NCBI GenBank assembly: GCA_964035545.1
Contig: OZ037766.1
Coordinates: 12,657,722 to 12,721,721 of the forward strand
Direction: 5' to 3'
DNA from: Bugula neritina
Taxonomy: Eukaryota; Bryozoa; Gymnolaemata; Cheilostomatida; Bugulidae
DNA: 64,000 nt
Shown here: positions 16,886-30,183 of the stretch, piece by piece
Layout: each line of letters starts with the position of its first letter
Numbering within the stretch: position 1 is the stretch's first letter
Position numbers and translations under genes: made by a program
Notes under the pieces: model-generated
What the model was told of the DNA's origin: nothing
Seen by the model: only the letters and a program-made list of their open reading frames with translations
Databases searched by the model: none

Positions 16886-19800
16886 ATATAAACTAGGCAT
16901 CTACTGGGTCACCAGAAAACACCTACTACCACATTATTATTTTGACCTGAGATAATAGGGTATATAGACTATCGGACAGCTCAAAGTTAAGCTTTAAGTT
17001 TAGACGACAGATGAGCAGTAAATAATAGTTGAGTGTGGTATAGTTTATCAAGCTACTTTTAGAAGTAACTTCCATGAAGAAATCTTACCTGGTCAATTTT
17101 ACAACATATTCAACTAAAATGTTGAAATAAAAAATCAACTATAAAGCATAACAAAAAGATTGGCAGCAATTGCTAATGAACTGTACTATTTCTTGTTTAG
17201 CTCAGGTCTCTAGTTATTGATTTAGAACTCATTTTCAGGGGTATATGCTTTTATTTTGCTAAACAAGTTTTCATGCCTAATTAGACTACTGGGGGGAGTG
17301 GGGGAAGTACTTTTTGTACCTACAGATGATATATTCTCATCTGTAAATAAAAATTTGCTCCTCAAAGTATTTTACGACTTTAAATTATAGATAGGAGCAG
17401 TCTGGATTTTATATATAACATCAAGCTTTAGCGTTTATATTTGGATACTTTGTATATCTTGACTTAAAAAGGTTTGTCTAATTGGTATGTTTAAAGTCAA
17501 CAACCCCACTAATAAGCTTACGCTACTAAATTTTAAAGAAAGGTCTAAAAATGGTGGATCTTATAGTTTAGATTCTGCATTATCTATTAAAAATAAGTCA
17601 TTTTATAAAAACAATACATAAGCAGTTTTTGCAATTACCATAACAGCCCAAAATTTTGTCAGCTTTCTTTTTAAACTAGGCCCATTAATTGCAAATTTGG
17701 CATATAATCAATTTTGCAAGTTACACCCTCACAAAGCATTTCGATGGCACAAACAGCTCCAAATAAACAAAATCTATGAGCTATTTAGGTAATGGAACGG
17801 TGAATTGTTTTAGTAAAGTCTACAACCATCAACTTAAAACTTGCAGAGGTTGCTTTGCTCCCACCTTGATGAGTATTTCTATACTTAGGTCAAAGGCCAT
17901 TTTGTTAGCAGTTCTAGTACTAACTTTCAGAGAGCTGCAGTTGACAAGATGGTTAAAATAACAGATATGTGTCAACCTTTGGTCTCTCAAGCGTGGAATG
18001 GCAGGGAAACTTGTGGGCAAAATGACTAGGCACCATGATTCCCTTTAATCAATCATCTAATTAAAAAACAAGAACTTCAGCTAGTACCTCTATTTTAAAT
18101 CATTAAAATCAGATCTTATTAAATTATAATTTATGGAGAAAAGCTTGTGGGGGGTGAGGGGGCAATTGGTATTATTATTTTATAATTGCGAATTCTAAAG
18201 CTAAAATAGAATGCTGGTAAAAAAGAGGAAATTTTGTCTTTTGGCATGAACCCATGACATGTTTTAACTTTTTATGCCACTTGAAGTTTATTGAAACAAT
18301 AACAGAGTCTATCTGTTTGACTAAATGATTTGTATATTATATTATTATTATTATGTATTATTGCCTGTATTGCATACAGCAAACTTCAGTGCTACAATTG
18401 TAGATGAGCCATTAGTCATTTAGGTGCAATCGTGATTCAGTTAGATATTTTGACTATCATGCAATAACATGCATTAGTAATAAAATATTTGCTTAAAATC
18501 ATCACTATAGCACTGTAATAGTCCCAGATACTGGTCAGGTAAAGCAAAACCCTTGAGTTCTAACAGGAAAACACAGAGCATTGAAATACCATTACTTATA
18601 CAATCATTATACATCTTAATAGGCTCTTTCGAAATAGTGAAAATGTTACAGTGATGTAGAGACACAAGTTGGCGATAACTCAGGACAACAAAGAACCAAA
18701 GTATCATGAGCCTTGCACAAACACCATTAAAACATCAGAGTTTCAAATTTGCAAAGAGCCTTCAACAGTTCCGTGAGTCAACTTTGGAGCTGATATATAC
18801 TGCCAATATAAAACATATGAAACAAAGATATGGCAATTTTCTGAAAGCTTTCTGAGCCACCATGGTCAACACACAAATGACACAGGACTTCCTTAGTCGG
18901 GCAGTGTGTACAGCTTTGGCTACTTTAAATGGTACATACCACCATAAATTTAATTGGGACTTTCACATTCACCCTGTTCAACCTCTGCCACACTAAACTA
19001 AGAGAAATAACAGTAATAAAGAAAATAAATCAATTTTGCAATTGCTCCTATATGTGCATTGACTTGACATGACTAATAAAATCATGAAGATATATGAAAA
19101 ATAGAAATAAATGGGGGAGGAATAATTAAGAGCCAGAAATATTGGGCAGAAAATAATCTCGCGCATATTTCAAGCCATGTAGCCAATTCAATGAATTTAA
19201 ATCAAATCAATTTGTATTATTTCTGAAATGGAGATTTGCTGCTGTTCTGTCTCCTTATTAATTACTCAACAATGATACTTTCTATTATGTAATTTGAAGC
19301 ATTGTAACATCTGAAATACAATGACTAGCTAATTTTCATTTAATCCACATCTGATATCTGTCTCTAGTAAACATTTTTCCTGGTAGTTCAGGTATCATTA
19401 AAAAAACTTTTGAAGAAACAACTACTAGATTTGCTTACTTAATTAAACTGCTGATAGTGTTAATGAAAATATAGAATTATAAACTTCTGTATAGCAACTA
19501 TTTATATCAAAAATGTTCAAATTAATCAACTTTTTTAATCCCAAATGCTTTCAAGAGCCTCAATTTAGGATAAATTCAGAATTGGCCTTGAACAGAGCTA
19601 CTTCTTTCCCAGTAATTTATCACCAGTTTTCAAGTATTGATTGATCCCAATTCCACTGCAGTCAATCTGGTTACAAAGCTATAACATAGATTTTTTTCGG
19701 AATATATTCTGCAGTAAAAACTTAAGTTTACTTTTATCAAACTTGCTATTTTCAACTGCAATTACAAATTTTTTCTTGGTTTCAGCAGCTTATTGTTATC

Positions 19801-21014
19801 CTGTACATATTTACAACTTTCCATCTTGCCCTGCTGGCTGCTGAAAATTATAATTTGTATTATATAGTGCAAGTACTGATAGTAGGTGGTATTGTATTGT
19901 CACTTAGTAACTCAATGTAAATACATGAAGACAGAGAAATTCTTCTACCTCTTTGGTGTAAGAGGTACTCAGCTCAAATTGATGTGCAAATTTCGATAGA
20001 TTGATTGACCCAAGATGGAATAGAGGCTGAACTGAACAGACAGACTGGACTGAAGTGGCCAGGAGTGAACTTTGACCCGATTCCATGTATAGAACTGGCT
20101 GCAGTTGAATCTGGTTCAACCAAACAAAAAAATGGCGATTGTTCTCCAAGAAATTTGGGGTTTTTGATGCTAAGCAAAATCTAGCTCAACACACTTTGAT
20201 CACCACAATTATTCATAAGGGCTTCAAACTCGGAACTTTGCATTATACAACAAAATAGTTAATTAGTAAAAAGACTGTTAAACTACAAATGGCTATAGAT
20301 GAACAGCTGGCTCACAATCAGAAGAGAAAATGAAAGATATGGCTCATCATCAAACTGTCAGTAATGCTAATTTTTTAAATCAAAACCTATTCATGACTTG
20401 ACTCGCATGCAGGAATGCCTTATTATCCTCAAGCTATTAAGATCTTTGGTGGAAAAGACCAAAGGTCGACTAGTAGATTATTCCAAGTAGTCAGAGTGTT
20501 ACTAGTAATCAACCACTGATGAAGAAGGCCATATGATCAACACTCTACACTAGGTTACAGCATGGAGGAAGTTATAGCAGCTACTGGCCTCCGCATCAAG
20601 TTCGGCTAAACATTTACCTAGAGTCCGGGACATATAATTAACTCTGCAAAACTGCAAATTAAAGGACCTATTTCATGCGTAGTAGTAACAGTGTTTTGTG
20701 CATTTTTAAGAGAAAACATTCAATTTTACTAAAATATCAATTTTTTTCAGATTTTTCAACAAACTAGAGATTATCACAACTAACTATATTTTTTATACAA
20801 CAAATGTTGCTGTATTATTATAAGAGGTGTCCACTTGTGTACACTTGTCTATTGAACCAATGTACTAGTACTAGGTTTGAAGGTTATGTTGTCAACTTAG
20901 AGCTAATATTAAAGTTTATGCTAAAAAAATTTGAAACAAGTTTTAAGATTTACAGATACAATTTGTGAATCTTGACTTTAGTTTTCAATAAATCACTATA
21001 ACAGAGAGCAGATA

Positions 21015-21172
21015 GTGCAGTAATGAAAAAGTTCAGAAAAGCCTGTGTTCTAGATTAGAAATGTAGTAAAAGAAGTTGTATTTCCCCAAGAATTTTAACC
21101 TGCACCCTCAAACCAAAATTTAATAAAATAATTAAAGAATTTAGACTACGTCAATTTCTCCACTATTGCTCC
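21015..21172 (+). mobile_element. TA-inserting MITE, copy 1 (158 bp)
   Basis: It begins GTGCAGTAATGAAAAAG and ends CAATTTCTCCACTATTGCTCC; these ends are imperfect terminal inverted repeats. TA lies directly outside both ends (21013-21014 and 21173-21174). The inside shares GCCTGTGTTCTAGATTAGAA and CCAAAATTTAATAA with the copy at 38.6 kb. There is no coding capacity, so it would need a transposase from elsewhere, probably of the Tc1/mariner type given the TA target. Confidence 0.75.
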
Positions 21173-21610
21173 TAGATGACCTAGACTCCTAGAGTAACTG
21201 GATAAAGTGAGCAAGATAGAGCACCTGGTGTGTTTATAGTCCACCTGAAGCTGGTCATTAATCTTGCCATTCTGATTTTTTACATTGTTGCAATAAAAAG
21301 TCTATAAAATTAACCCAATAAAATCTGCATTTGTAATGAAAAATGAATTAAAAACTGAGTACATGACTGTGACCATAATAAGTTTGCTATGGCATTTATT
21401 TTATGAAGCCTTGTGTTCTTATCTGGCATACAAATGCATGAAAGAGTTATCAAATATAAATACATTGCAGTCATTCATCTACAACTGTACTTTATGCTCT
21501 GAACACACATTTAATGCAAGCTAGTTTTATGTCAATAAGGGCAAATATAATGACAAAAAGTGTCATTCAGTTGAAATTTAAAGTTAATTAATATCATAAG
21601 TTATCAGAGG

Positions 21611-21777
21611 TTATGGAGCAGTAGTAGTCTAGTGGTCTAGTAATGGGTGGTTTGAATCCCAGTAAAGGCCATTGGTGATGTTATGAGGGCAGTCAGTCAT
21701 AATTGCTCCTGTGCCACAATAGAAAACAAGTCCTTAGCCTGATTTTAAAGAAAACCTTTCCAACGCACATGAGTTTT
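21611..21777 (+). mobile_element. tRNA-derived SINE, copy 2
   Basis: This copy keeps the best box B (GGTTTGAATCC at 21649-21659) and a box A-like TAGTCTAGTGG. It shares CATAATTGCTCCTGTGCC and the AGTCCTTAGCCTGATTTTAAA tail pattern with the other copies. The flanks ATAAGTTATCAGA (21596-21608) and ATAAGGTATCAGA (21778-21790) are a 13-bp duplication with one mismatch. Confidence 0.85.
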
Positions 21778-24375
21778 ATAAGGTATCAGAAAAATTAGAA
21801 ACCTTATCGAATGAAACAATGCTGAAAAAAAGTTATAAAAGAGTGTAATAGCATATTCACATGCACTTTAGTCTATGGAGGTAAGATTTCTGACACAGAT
21901 AGGGGAATTTATTACAATTTAAAAGCTACGTGATGCTGGTGCAGATGTGCCACATCTTGAGCAAAGCCCAAAGTATGATCCACTTTGAGGAATATAATGC
22001 AAATTTACGACAAGTTAGAAACTAGTAGGCCTACTATAGTTGGTGTGAGCTGAGCAGTTTGATGCCTTAGCAATCTAGGCTTTGAAAAATTACCTGCGCT
22101 AGTGAAAAAAAGAAGAAATAACTAAATTTACGTTTGGTTACCAATTTCAATAGCTACTTCATAAGAATTGTGATACTTATTCTTGAAAAAGTCTAAAGTA
22201 ATAAATGGCTACAATTGAAGATTATATAATAAAAAAAACAATAAGAATATCAACAATGACAGTAATATTTACTACTCTATTTTTAGGTGGGAAAATAATT
22301 AGGAAACTAAGAAAATACCAATATTAATTGATGTTAAAAGCAAACAAGATACCAGAACTTATAGGTACCTTAGGTGTAATAGAGTACTACTATTTCAACA
22401 GTTGCTGTTAAGAGCAAAGATATAGATTTTTGCTTATCTTGTGACATTAAAATTTCAGTTAGGAGTTTGGGGTGAGACTATTTGGTTTGCTCTGTAAATG
22501 AACAACTTCTATCATTACAAACATCTAAACTCTAGTAGAACCAGTACTAATAGAATATTTACATCAATTGACTAGCAATGCTTTGGATAAGCTGAGCTGA
22601 CTCAGCAAACTGCACTTTTAGGTTCACCCAGCATCTTTAAAAAGAACTAAGCTATATATACTTCATTGGATTGGGCAGAGAGCATTCTCAGATTATCAGC
22701 TAACAATAATACAGTATAACATTGAAATCACCTTGAATATAACTATAATGCTGCTGATATACACTACATGTAATAGAACAATGAATTTGATGGCAAAACA
22801 CAGTTAGCAGGCTTTCAAGGTGATGACTAAATGAAGATGGTAAACAGGCTGTGCTCATCGCAAGTGTCAATTCATAATAGTGATGGGCTGAACTAGTCAG
22901 TAGTACTTTCTGTCAGCAAGTTGCTGCCGGATGTGTTTCAGTCAAAACAATGTCAGGTATACTAGCCCATAGGCAGACAAATTACAGGTGGAGATAATGA
23001 TATACCAGACTTAGCACTTCCTGGCAGAGAGCTGACAGTGCAGCAATCAGGATAGCAGAGTCAATGGCTATTACATATACAACTATGTAATGTAGTAGAC
23101 CTAATTTCAAACCACAAAATGTTCCCATTGTTCAATCAGCTGCTAGCCGAAAGAAATACCACATGTTCCTATAACTATAAGTAGAAGGTTTTCTATGCTC
23201 GAAGAACAACTGCAAATAAATCAACCCCAAAACTCTGCCACTGGTGTTGTCACCACGTAAATATCAACAAACATGGCTAACATCAATTCAGCTGTAGTGA
23301 TAGTGTAGTGTACACTCACCCTGCCATTAATTATTGTTGATTTCGACTACCTAAGGCTAAACACAGAAACCCACAGCTACGAAATTTTTGTCAATTTTAA
23401 AAAAAAAATTATTTGTAGTTTAAATATAAGCTGGATAAATTTATGCTTTGTTAATTTCAAATCAAAGTAGAAATAGCTATTAACTTAATTTACCAACTGG
23501 TTACTTTAGCATTTAGATAATCGTATGACTTTAAAGTGCTAATTGTGAGTTCGGATCTGATGAGATAATTAAATTAAATCTGCTATAAATTGAACTGCAT
23601 GTCAGTCATGAGTCATAAGCCTCAGCCATTATAATGTTTACAATAGATTGCTGTTTGCTGTCACAACTGCTGCTAGCTAGCTCTGTCAAAAAGATTACAT
23701 TGTTATAATCAAATGACTTGTTACTGTAATCCAGGCCCTTCAACTCACCTTAATTCATCATGCAAGCCGAGGTATCATTGGATTAGAACTGATGTGATCA
23801 AATGATACACACGTAAGGTAACGATAGAAACGGAGTGTATCGTAAAGTTACACCAAACCTGCAAGCTCTTCAATAATTAGTCAATATTTTCAAAGGTGAC
23901 ACATATAATCATAATTTCATAACTACCCGTACGTTAAAGTGTAGAAATACAGCTGAACTTTAGAGTGAACCTTTACTCACCTACCTCCGATGTACCTATA
24001 ACCACACATATAATATAGTGCCAAACATGTGTACTAAAGCTCATACACCTGCTAATGTGATTGCCCTGCAGCTATTCATCTTGCAAACTGATTTCATGAT
24101 GCAACATGGAAGCATAGATTTACTCTGTTATTGTTCGAAATTGACAGTGTAAAGGCAAGCAAATGTCATTTGATATATTATTCAGTATTTCCGAAGCTAA
24201 GTGCTTCTTCTATGACAGTAGAGTAATAAAACCTTCATCATTAAGAGCAAACTGTTAGTCTAGGTATAAGATCGCACACAATATCATTGTGATTTGCACC
24301 TCAACACTTTACATATGGTGAAACAATAGCAATTCACCACTGCAACAGTAACTAGCTACTATACAGTGGTGGAAA

Positions 24376-24530
24376 GTGCAGTAATGGAGAAATTTTGAAA
24401 AGCCTGTGTTCTACATGAGGGACTTCTTGAAAGAAGTTATGTTCTTATGAGTTTGTCAACATGCATGCCAAACAAACACCCATAAAAACATCAAAGAATT
24501 TAAGCTAGCGAAATTGGTTAATTACTTCAC
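24376..24530 (+). mobile_element. MITE of the same family, copy 2, degraded
   Basis: The left end GTGCAGTAATGGAGAAA and GCCTGTGTTCTA are kept, as are AAGAAGTTATGTTCT and CAAAGAATTTAAGCTA; the right terminal repeat is heavily mutated and TA flanks are not clear. Confidence 0.6.
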
Positions 24531-24817
24531 AAAAATGGTAAGGCGAAGTATTATTTTAATATCAAAATGCTAAATAAATTCTGTGTAGCAGAAAGCAGCA
24601 CTCTTTAACAACAATTACAAAATTTTGTTTTATATTATTATACTAAAGCATTTGCCAGTTTATTCCAGATACTTTAACATTTAATTGCAGTAATAAGCAA
24701 ATTTGTATAACTCAAGGTCTTTGAATTGCATATAAAGCACAAGTTAGGCAGTTGCTATGAGAAATAACCTTCTCATTCCGGATTTATCAATGAAATGCCT
24801 GCTTTCCAAAGAAAGCA

Positions 24818-24850
24818 TCTTCAGCAATATTCATGCAGCATTGCTGAAGA
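24818..24850. repeat. 11-bp inverted repeat
   Basis: TCTTCAGCAAT and ATTGCTGAAGA around an 11-nt loop. Short; no further arm pairing. Confidence 0.7.
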
Positions 24851-26599
24851 CACACAGTTCAAAATGCAGCTTATGCACATCCTAACTGACAATGGAGCAT
24901 TTGCTATGAATATTCTCAAAGTGTCATAGAAGTTTCTGGTTTCTGTAGTATCATTAATCAGTCACTGACAAGTATAGCTAAAAGAAGCCTAGTTATAGTC
25001 AGTAGGATTTATTTACTACACACTGCGTATATTCTAGTGTTACAATGTAGTTCATCAGATAACCTATACTATCCATGCATGCTGATAAAAGTAAGAATTG
25101 GCATCAATATAATATGCAGGCAATCATGGCTTTGCCAACAAAACGTCACTAGAGGAATTTAAACATACAGAACAAAAAGTAGTTGCACACAAATTAATTG
25201 CTCAATTATTGCATATATGATAATTACGAATAGCCTAATCTTTATACTCATTGCCATAATACTGAATATATGAATAGTATACTCAGTATATGCCAACTGT
25301 AATACAACTGTAGCCATTTCAAATATATAAATAACATTTTAATGTAATACTGTAGCATAGTATTATAATTAAACTATATGAATACCAATGCATCAACATG
25401 CTGTAGCATTATATTAAAACTTAAAATAATAAATATCTTAAAACATAGTGAATGATCTAGCAAGTGAATGAAGGAATAATATTACATTAAGCATTGTTAC
25501 TATACATCATTGCTTTATAGTTTATACAATCTACTATAGTAGTAATACAGACCCTACATAAACAAACGCTATATTATTTATACTAGCTGCACTAAGTTCA
25601 GCTTACAAATGTTCTAGATTTAGATAATAATTTTACTAACTCTTTCTGCAAATACTAAACAACACTGGCCATTGGGCTTTATTAACATTATTAGACATAA
25701 AATTTGAACGTTTATTTTGGACTAAAACCCGTTACACATAGTCACAAAGGATGCTTGTAAATTGCTAATATTTACTTTTATAAATATTATATTTCCGAGA
25801 ATGATATTTTTAGTAACTGTGGTAACCAAATTATATCATTATAATTATTCTATCCTCCCTAATTATAGTCACAGTCACAGTGACTGAGTATACATAACAT
25901 TAACTCATACTGACAGTGATAACAGTCTCAGACTACAAGTTAGTTAGTAGTACAAGTGCTGCTGACTATTACAGTTACACGAATTAGAATGATTGAAATC
26001 AGCACTTGGTGACTCATCTAAATTCTAACATACTTACAATGAATGCATTATGGTTATGCCTATGGTTACTGCCACTGGTACACTGGATATTCATATTCAT
26101 ACACATCAGCATTTACTGTACATAACTGAAACTATTACCGATGTTGACTGTGCTGTAGCTGTTAATTTTATTTTTTGTGTAATATAAATAATACACTTAC
26201 AGTCTATATAAATAATATAAACAATATAGTTTATAATATTGAGTGTACATCGATCATCAATGATAATAATCATGACAGTAATTCATTAAATTTAATACAA
26301 CTATAAATATGCACATTGGTATTACATTTAGTTTTACTATAACTATGATCATACCTTCACCTTGCTAGTTCAATATCCACGCCATGTAGATATTATAAAC
26401 CTTTTGCTTATACTTCTTGTCAATTGTTTATCTGAAACTCCAATTCCGGCACCAACTTTGGAGATTAATATTTTATCCAAAAAAGTTCAGACCGCGGATA
26501 GCGAAGTACAAATAAAGTATTATTGTTATTACTATATTATTATTAAGTATAATTATTTCAGTATTTCCACATATAAAATGACGGTAGTGTCATAATTTG

Positions 26600-27000
26600 A
26601 GCGAGATATAATTATAACAAAATATGCTCTTTGTACACCCACACAAAAACGTGCAGGCGTAGAACTGTAACCTATCCAAAAACTGCGGTCACTAGTATTA
26701 CTCCAGACGCAGCTGATCTTTAGTTGACTGCAGGCGAGTGATTATCAACTAGACTCGTTTGCTACTCCTAGTAGTAGTAATAGTAATCTACAGCACAGTC
26801 TCCTGTGGCTACAGCCAACCAGAACGATCAGAGCCTGCAGATAGCCAGGGAAGCGAATCGCTTATAATTACATTACATTACTCAACTGCTTACATTAGTA
26901 GCTCTAGCCAAACGCGCGCTAACCTTGTATCATGTGTAGATGCGACTGCCATCACATCGCATAGCCTAGCAACATGACATTTCTTGTTGCAGGTAGTCCA
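26600..27000. promoter_or_regulatory. Candidate promoter/5' exon patch
   Basis: This patch is clearly less AT-rich than its surroundings and has several CpGs (ACGTGCAGGCG, ACCGCGG-like, CGCGCGC in ACGCGCGCTA). It lies between the divergent PKG (minus) and LRRC74 (plus) genes, so it could serve PKG. No coding sequence or start site can be fixed. Confidence 0.25.
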
Positions 27001-27519
27001 ACCATCTGAACGCTTTAATGGTGCTTAGGTAAAGAAATAGCTGAAATGTCAGTTTAGTTTCAATCATGGCCTTCTAATCTCTCATCTAGTACAACAAATA
27101 CATTGTTATGTTTGCACTAGAAGCCTCTCACCCTCCTCTCAAATACTTTTCAGTAATTTCCCAGAAGTGAAAACTTTAAACTATCATTTATTGTTAGATT
27201 CCTCAGCTCCATCTAGTTGGTGTGATGAGTAAAAAGCCACATGTGCTCAGCATAGCCTGTTCATCTAACATATTTGGTTGGGGAATATAACTACTAAAAT
27301 ATGTATATTACTTTTGCAAATTAATCTCAGGCTTGTAAAGAGACCCCAACTAAACTAACTAAACTAATTTTACTATTAGAAAAAAATTCTATAGCCTATG
27401 TGTATTATATTCTAGGCATAATTCAAGGCCTGAGTAGACAACTTCAAATGTTTTAACCAGACTGACTATTGGCATCAGCATGAAATAATGTAGCTGCACC
27501 AATGCTGACACTGGCAGCA

Positions 27520-27531
27520 GGGGGGGGGGGG
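27520..27531. repeat. G homopolymer (12)
   Basis: An uninterrupted G run in an otherwise AT-rich stretch. Confidence 0.9.
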
Positions 27532-28018
27532 TTATATAGTAGTTTCATGTTTCATTTGTTTATATACAGCCCTTGTTGGCCTATCTCACTGCAACATATA
27601 TTCAGTCATATTCTTCATTTACTAAACTAAAAGTTATGTATAAACACTACCAAATAAATACATAAATTTATAGAAAGCAAAACACTCTTTTGCCCGTGAA
27701 TGAAGTTAATAGTAATACCTAAACAAATGCTCACTTTTCTAATTAAATTAGACCAGTCCTAAAATGGTTATCATATGTAATCTTCGACTTTCTATTATAG
27801 CAAGCATTAGAATGCATGAGTAAGCATTTTATATTGTAAATAACTGGTCAGATTTTAATGCAATTGTACTTAACAAACTATACAAATAATAATTTCCTTG
27901 CTGAGTAAACATTAAGTTTTAGCTACTTTGATTCAACAGCATTGAAACAGAGTTAATTTTACTGCACTTTGAATGATTGCAAAAGAGAAAACTAATACAT
28001 AATCTATAATATAGCTAC

Positions 28019-28210
28019 TCACTCACAGTTCTGTTTGTTTGGTAACAATGCATTTAGTAGAGTGCAGTATGATGAAGGCAATGGTAACTGCTCTATTATA
28101 TATTTTGTTTTCAATACTTCTTCTAGTCTAAATGCTATATACTGGTGTACTCTGAGATCTGGCAAATAAATGGCAGAAAGAGACCGATCTTCCAGGACAC
28201 CATCACAGGT
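28019..28210 (-). CDS. Orphan exon-like open segment, minus strand
   Basis: After an ACTTCAG that could be an acceptor (ending about 28211), the frame encodes a protein-like stretch with FTCDGVLEDRS, YLPDLRVHQ and EQLPLPSSY, ending at TGA or at a donor GTGAGT near 28020. The composition looks like a real globular protein rather than random AT-rich translation. No partner exons were recognised nearby, so it may be a C-terminal exon, a fragment of a displaced gene, or chance. Confidence 0.3.
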   Translation of the reverse strand, partial: TCDGVLEDRSLSAIYLPDLRVHQYIAFRLEEVLKTKYIIEQLPLPSSYCTLLNALLPNKQNCE

Positions 28211-29138
28211 AAAGCTGAAGTCATGCAACAACCTGCACATTCTGTTGTACAATATACAGAGCACCTGCGCATTCGAATAGCTATAATTCACTGTCAGATT
28301 ACTGTGTTGTGACTCATGCCGTTTCAGTTAATTGATTGTCAGCTTGTATTAATAGATTTATTCCCCCTGGCTTCACTCCACTAATATACATGTTTGCTTT
28401 CTAAGATAAAATTTCGACAGATTGTCTTTATTAGGATTATTAGAAGTGCTTATATGGAAAAGTTGAAATGATGACAAAATAAATATTACCATGTTTTTGT
28501 GCAACTCTACACTGGCTAGGCTATAGCTATAATCATTACAGTAGATTATCTTATTTATTAGGCGCAAGTTTTCTGTGTTGTGAGCTTAGTAACTTTCTTT
28601 CAGCGATTTTCTCAAAAAAAAACCTTATAGTTTAAATTTATAAAATAGTTTAAATTATTACATGTGAAGAGGCAACCCAAATTGTCGGAAAGAAAGCAGA
28701 TCAGTTCATCAGTTTGATTTAGGTATAGCTTACAACCAGGTTGAATAATTATTTCCAGTCTTTCAATATACAATTAATATACATACTATATAGACAACAG
28801 CTTTACTACAAAATGACTTTAAACTTCCTAATTTTAGTTAGCTCTGCAAACTGCAGCTTACATTAAAAGCTGAAAATGCAAATTCATTTTTATTCATTGT
28901 GAAGATCAAGTTGTTTAACTCAACTTAGTGGTAGCAGAGTAAGGGCATTTCCAAAGTGGGGCATTTTTAGGAAAAAACATCCAGCTTTTTGAAATCTATT
29001 GCTAGTTTTACGTTTTAAACATGAAATGCTTTGCACTTTCAAAAACATAACAGATGAACCAGCATAATTATTCTCTGTTTGACTGAGTAGGTTAGAAATT
29101 ACGTATTTGTGTGCAAATAAGCATCTATTTGTTTGCAG

Positions 29139-29264
29139 AACTTGTTGTAGTCACAAGTGAACATTCTTCTACTAAAATTCGTGCCAGCAAAAATGTTTGT
29201 GTTGAACAAATACTTTCTGAATGTGTCTGTCATCATGTCATCAATTTTGGTGAAAACTATTTCA
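29139..29264 (+). CDS. Orphan exon-like open segment, plus strand
   Basis: A 126-nt stretch lies between TGTTTGCAG and GTAAGCC and is open in a single symmetric phase 1-1 frame (LVVVTSEHSS ... NFGENYF). Splice sites are good. It lies 0.9 kb upstream of the LRRC74 start, but that ATG is self-sufficient and the phase gives no link to it. I cannot name it; it may be a relic exon. Confidence 0.25.
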
Positions 29265-30183
29265 GTAAGCCAAAGCAGTCTGACATGGAAAAAATACTAA
29301 GGCTTGGTTGATTATTTAGTAAGCAATATATTCTATATTCTTGCAGAGTACAATATTGTCTGTTCACATAAAACTAGTTAGAATATCTGTACAGCTTGAA
29401 AATTTTATACAAATGGCAATAAATCAAAGTTTAGAAATTGTTCAACTTTTGAAGTTTTCCCTAAACCATAAAATGTTGTGCCTTGATCTCAAACCACAAA
29501 AAGCAATATTCATTAACTTCTGTTTATAGTAAAGCTATAGAATTTATTGAATCAAAGCAAAATTATAAAAAATAATTATTTTATTATAGCATGTAAGCTA
29601 TGTGAATACCATATTATATTCAATCATTCTTATCATAAATAACCAATTAGCAATTTCTCAAGGGTATGAGCAACAAATTGAGCATATAATAGAATATTAC
29701 TTTAATACAAGTATAAAGCATAAACACATCAGTATAAGTTAGGAGATTACTATTATATAATGTTCCCTGCCATATGAGGATAAAGTTGCATGGAGTTTAG
29801 AATATGGAGTGTAGCAATTATATTACATTTAGTTAAGCTTAGAACAACAATAACCCTGTTTCACAGTTTGCAGTAGAATGTATGCATTCATGATAAGTGT
29901 ACAAAGTCAATTTGGAAAGTATTATGTTGCCATAATGCTGAAGGTCCTTTGGAAAGTTTTTTATATTTATACATTCTATTCAACGAAAACCACCTTAGCT
30001 ACACTACAATGGGATTGTATTTTAAGAAAAACAAATAGTAACAAAGCATATATTTCAATACCTACTCATTTCAATGATTGGAATTTAAAGTTTTACATAA
30101 CAGTTTGGTAACAAAACCTGACTAAGTCCCTCCATATCTCGAGAATATTTAACACTAGTATACTATAGTCAATGGGTTAGAAC

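Larger units (their letters stand above)
14660..26600. other. Gene-poor intergenic or 5' intron stretch
   Basis: About 12 kb without any supported coding exon. It holds a degenerate trinucleotide region, one SINE, two MITEs and a small hairpin. If PKG is transcribed from about 27 kb this is its first intron; otherwise it is intergenic. Confidence 0.6.

Noticed and set aside
16631-16955. Thr-rich overlapping open frames
   Set aside because: Degenerate ACT repeat; no splice sites or family resemblance.
18474-18707. 77-codon minus-strand frame with fairly natural composition
   Set aside because: No acceptor or donor in phase, no homology recognised, no neighbours.
21611-21680. Possible tRNA gene from the box A/B-like motifs
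   Set aside because: The segment does not fold into a full cloverleaf and is shared with three other repeats having target-site duplications, so it is a SINE head.
26759-26977. 72-codon plus-strand frame in the GC-richer patch
   Set aside because: No good start context or recognisable domain; the base composition alone explains the open frame.
29347-29529. 62-codon frame after a TTGCAG, as a continuation of the orphan exon at 29139-29264
   Set aside because: The phase does not match, and the implied local intron would be only tens of bases long.
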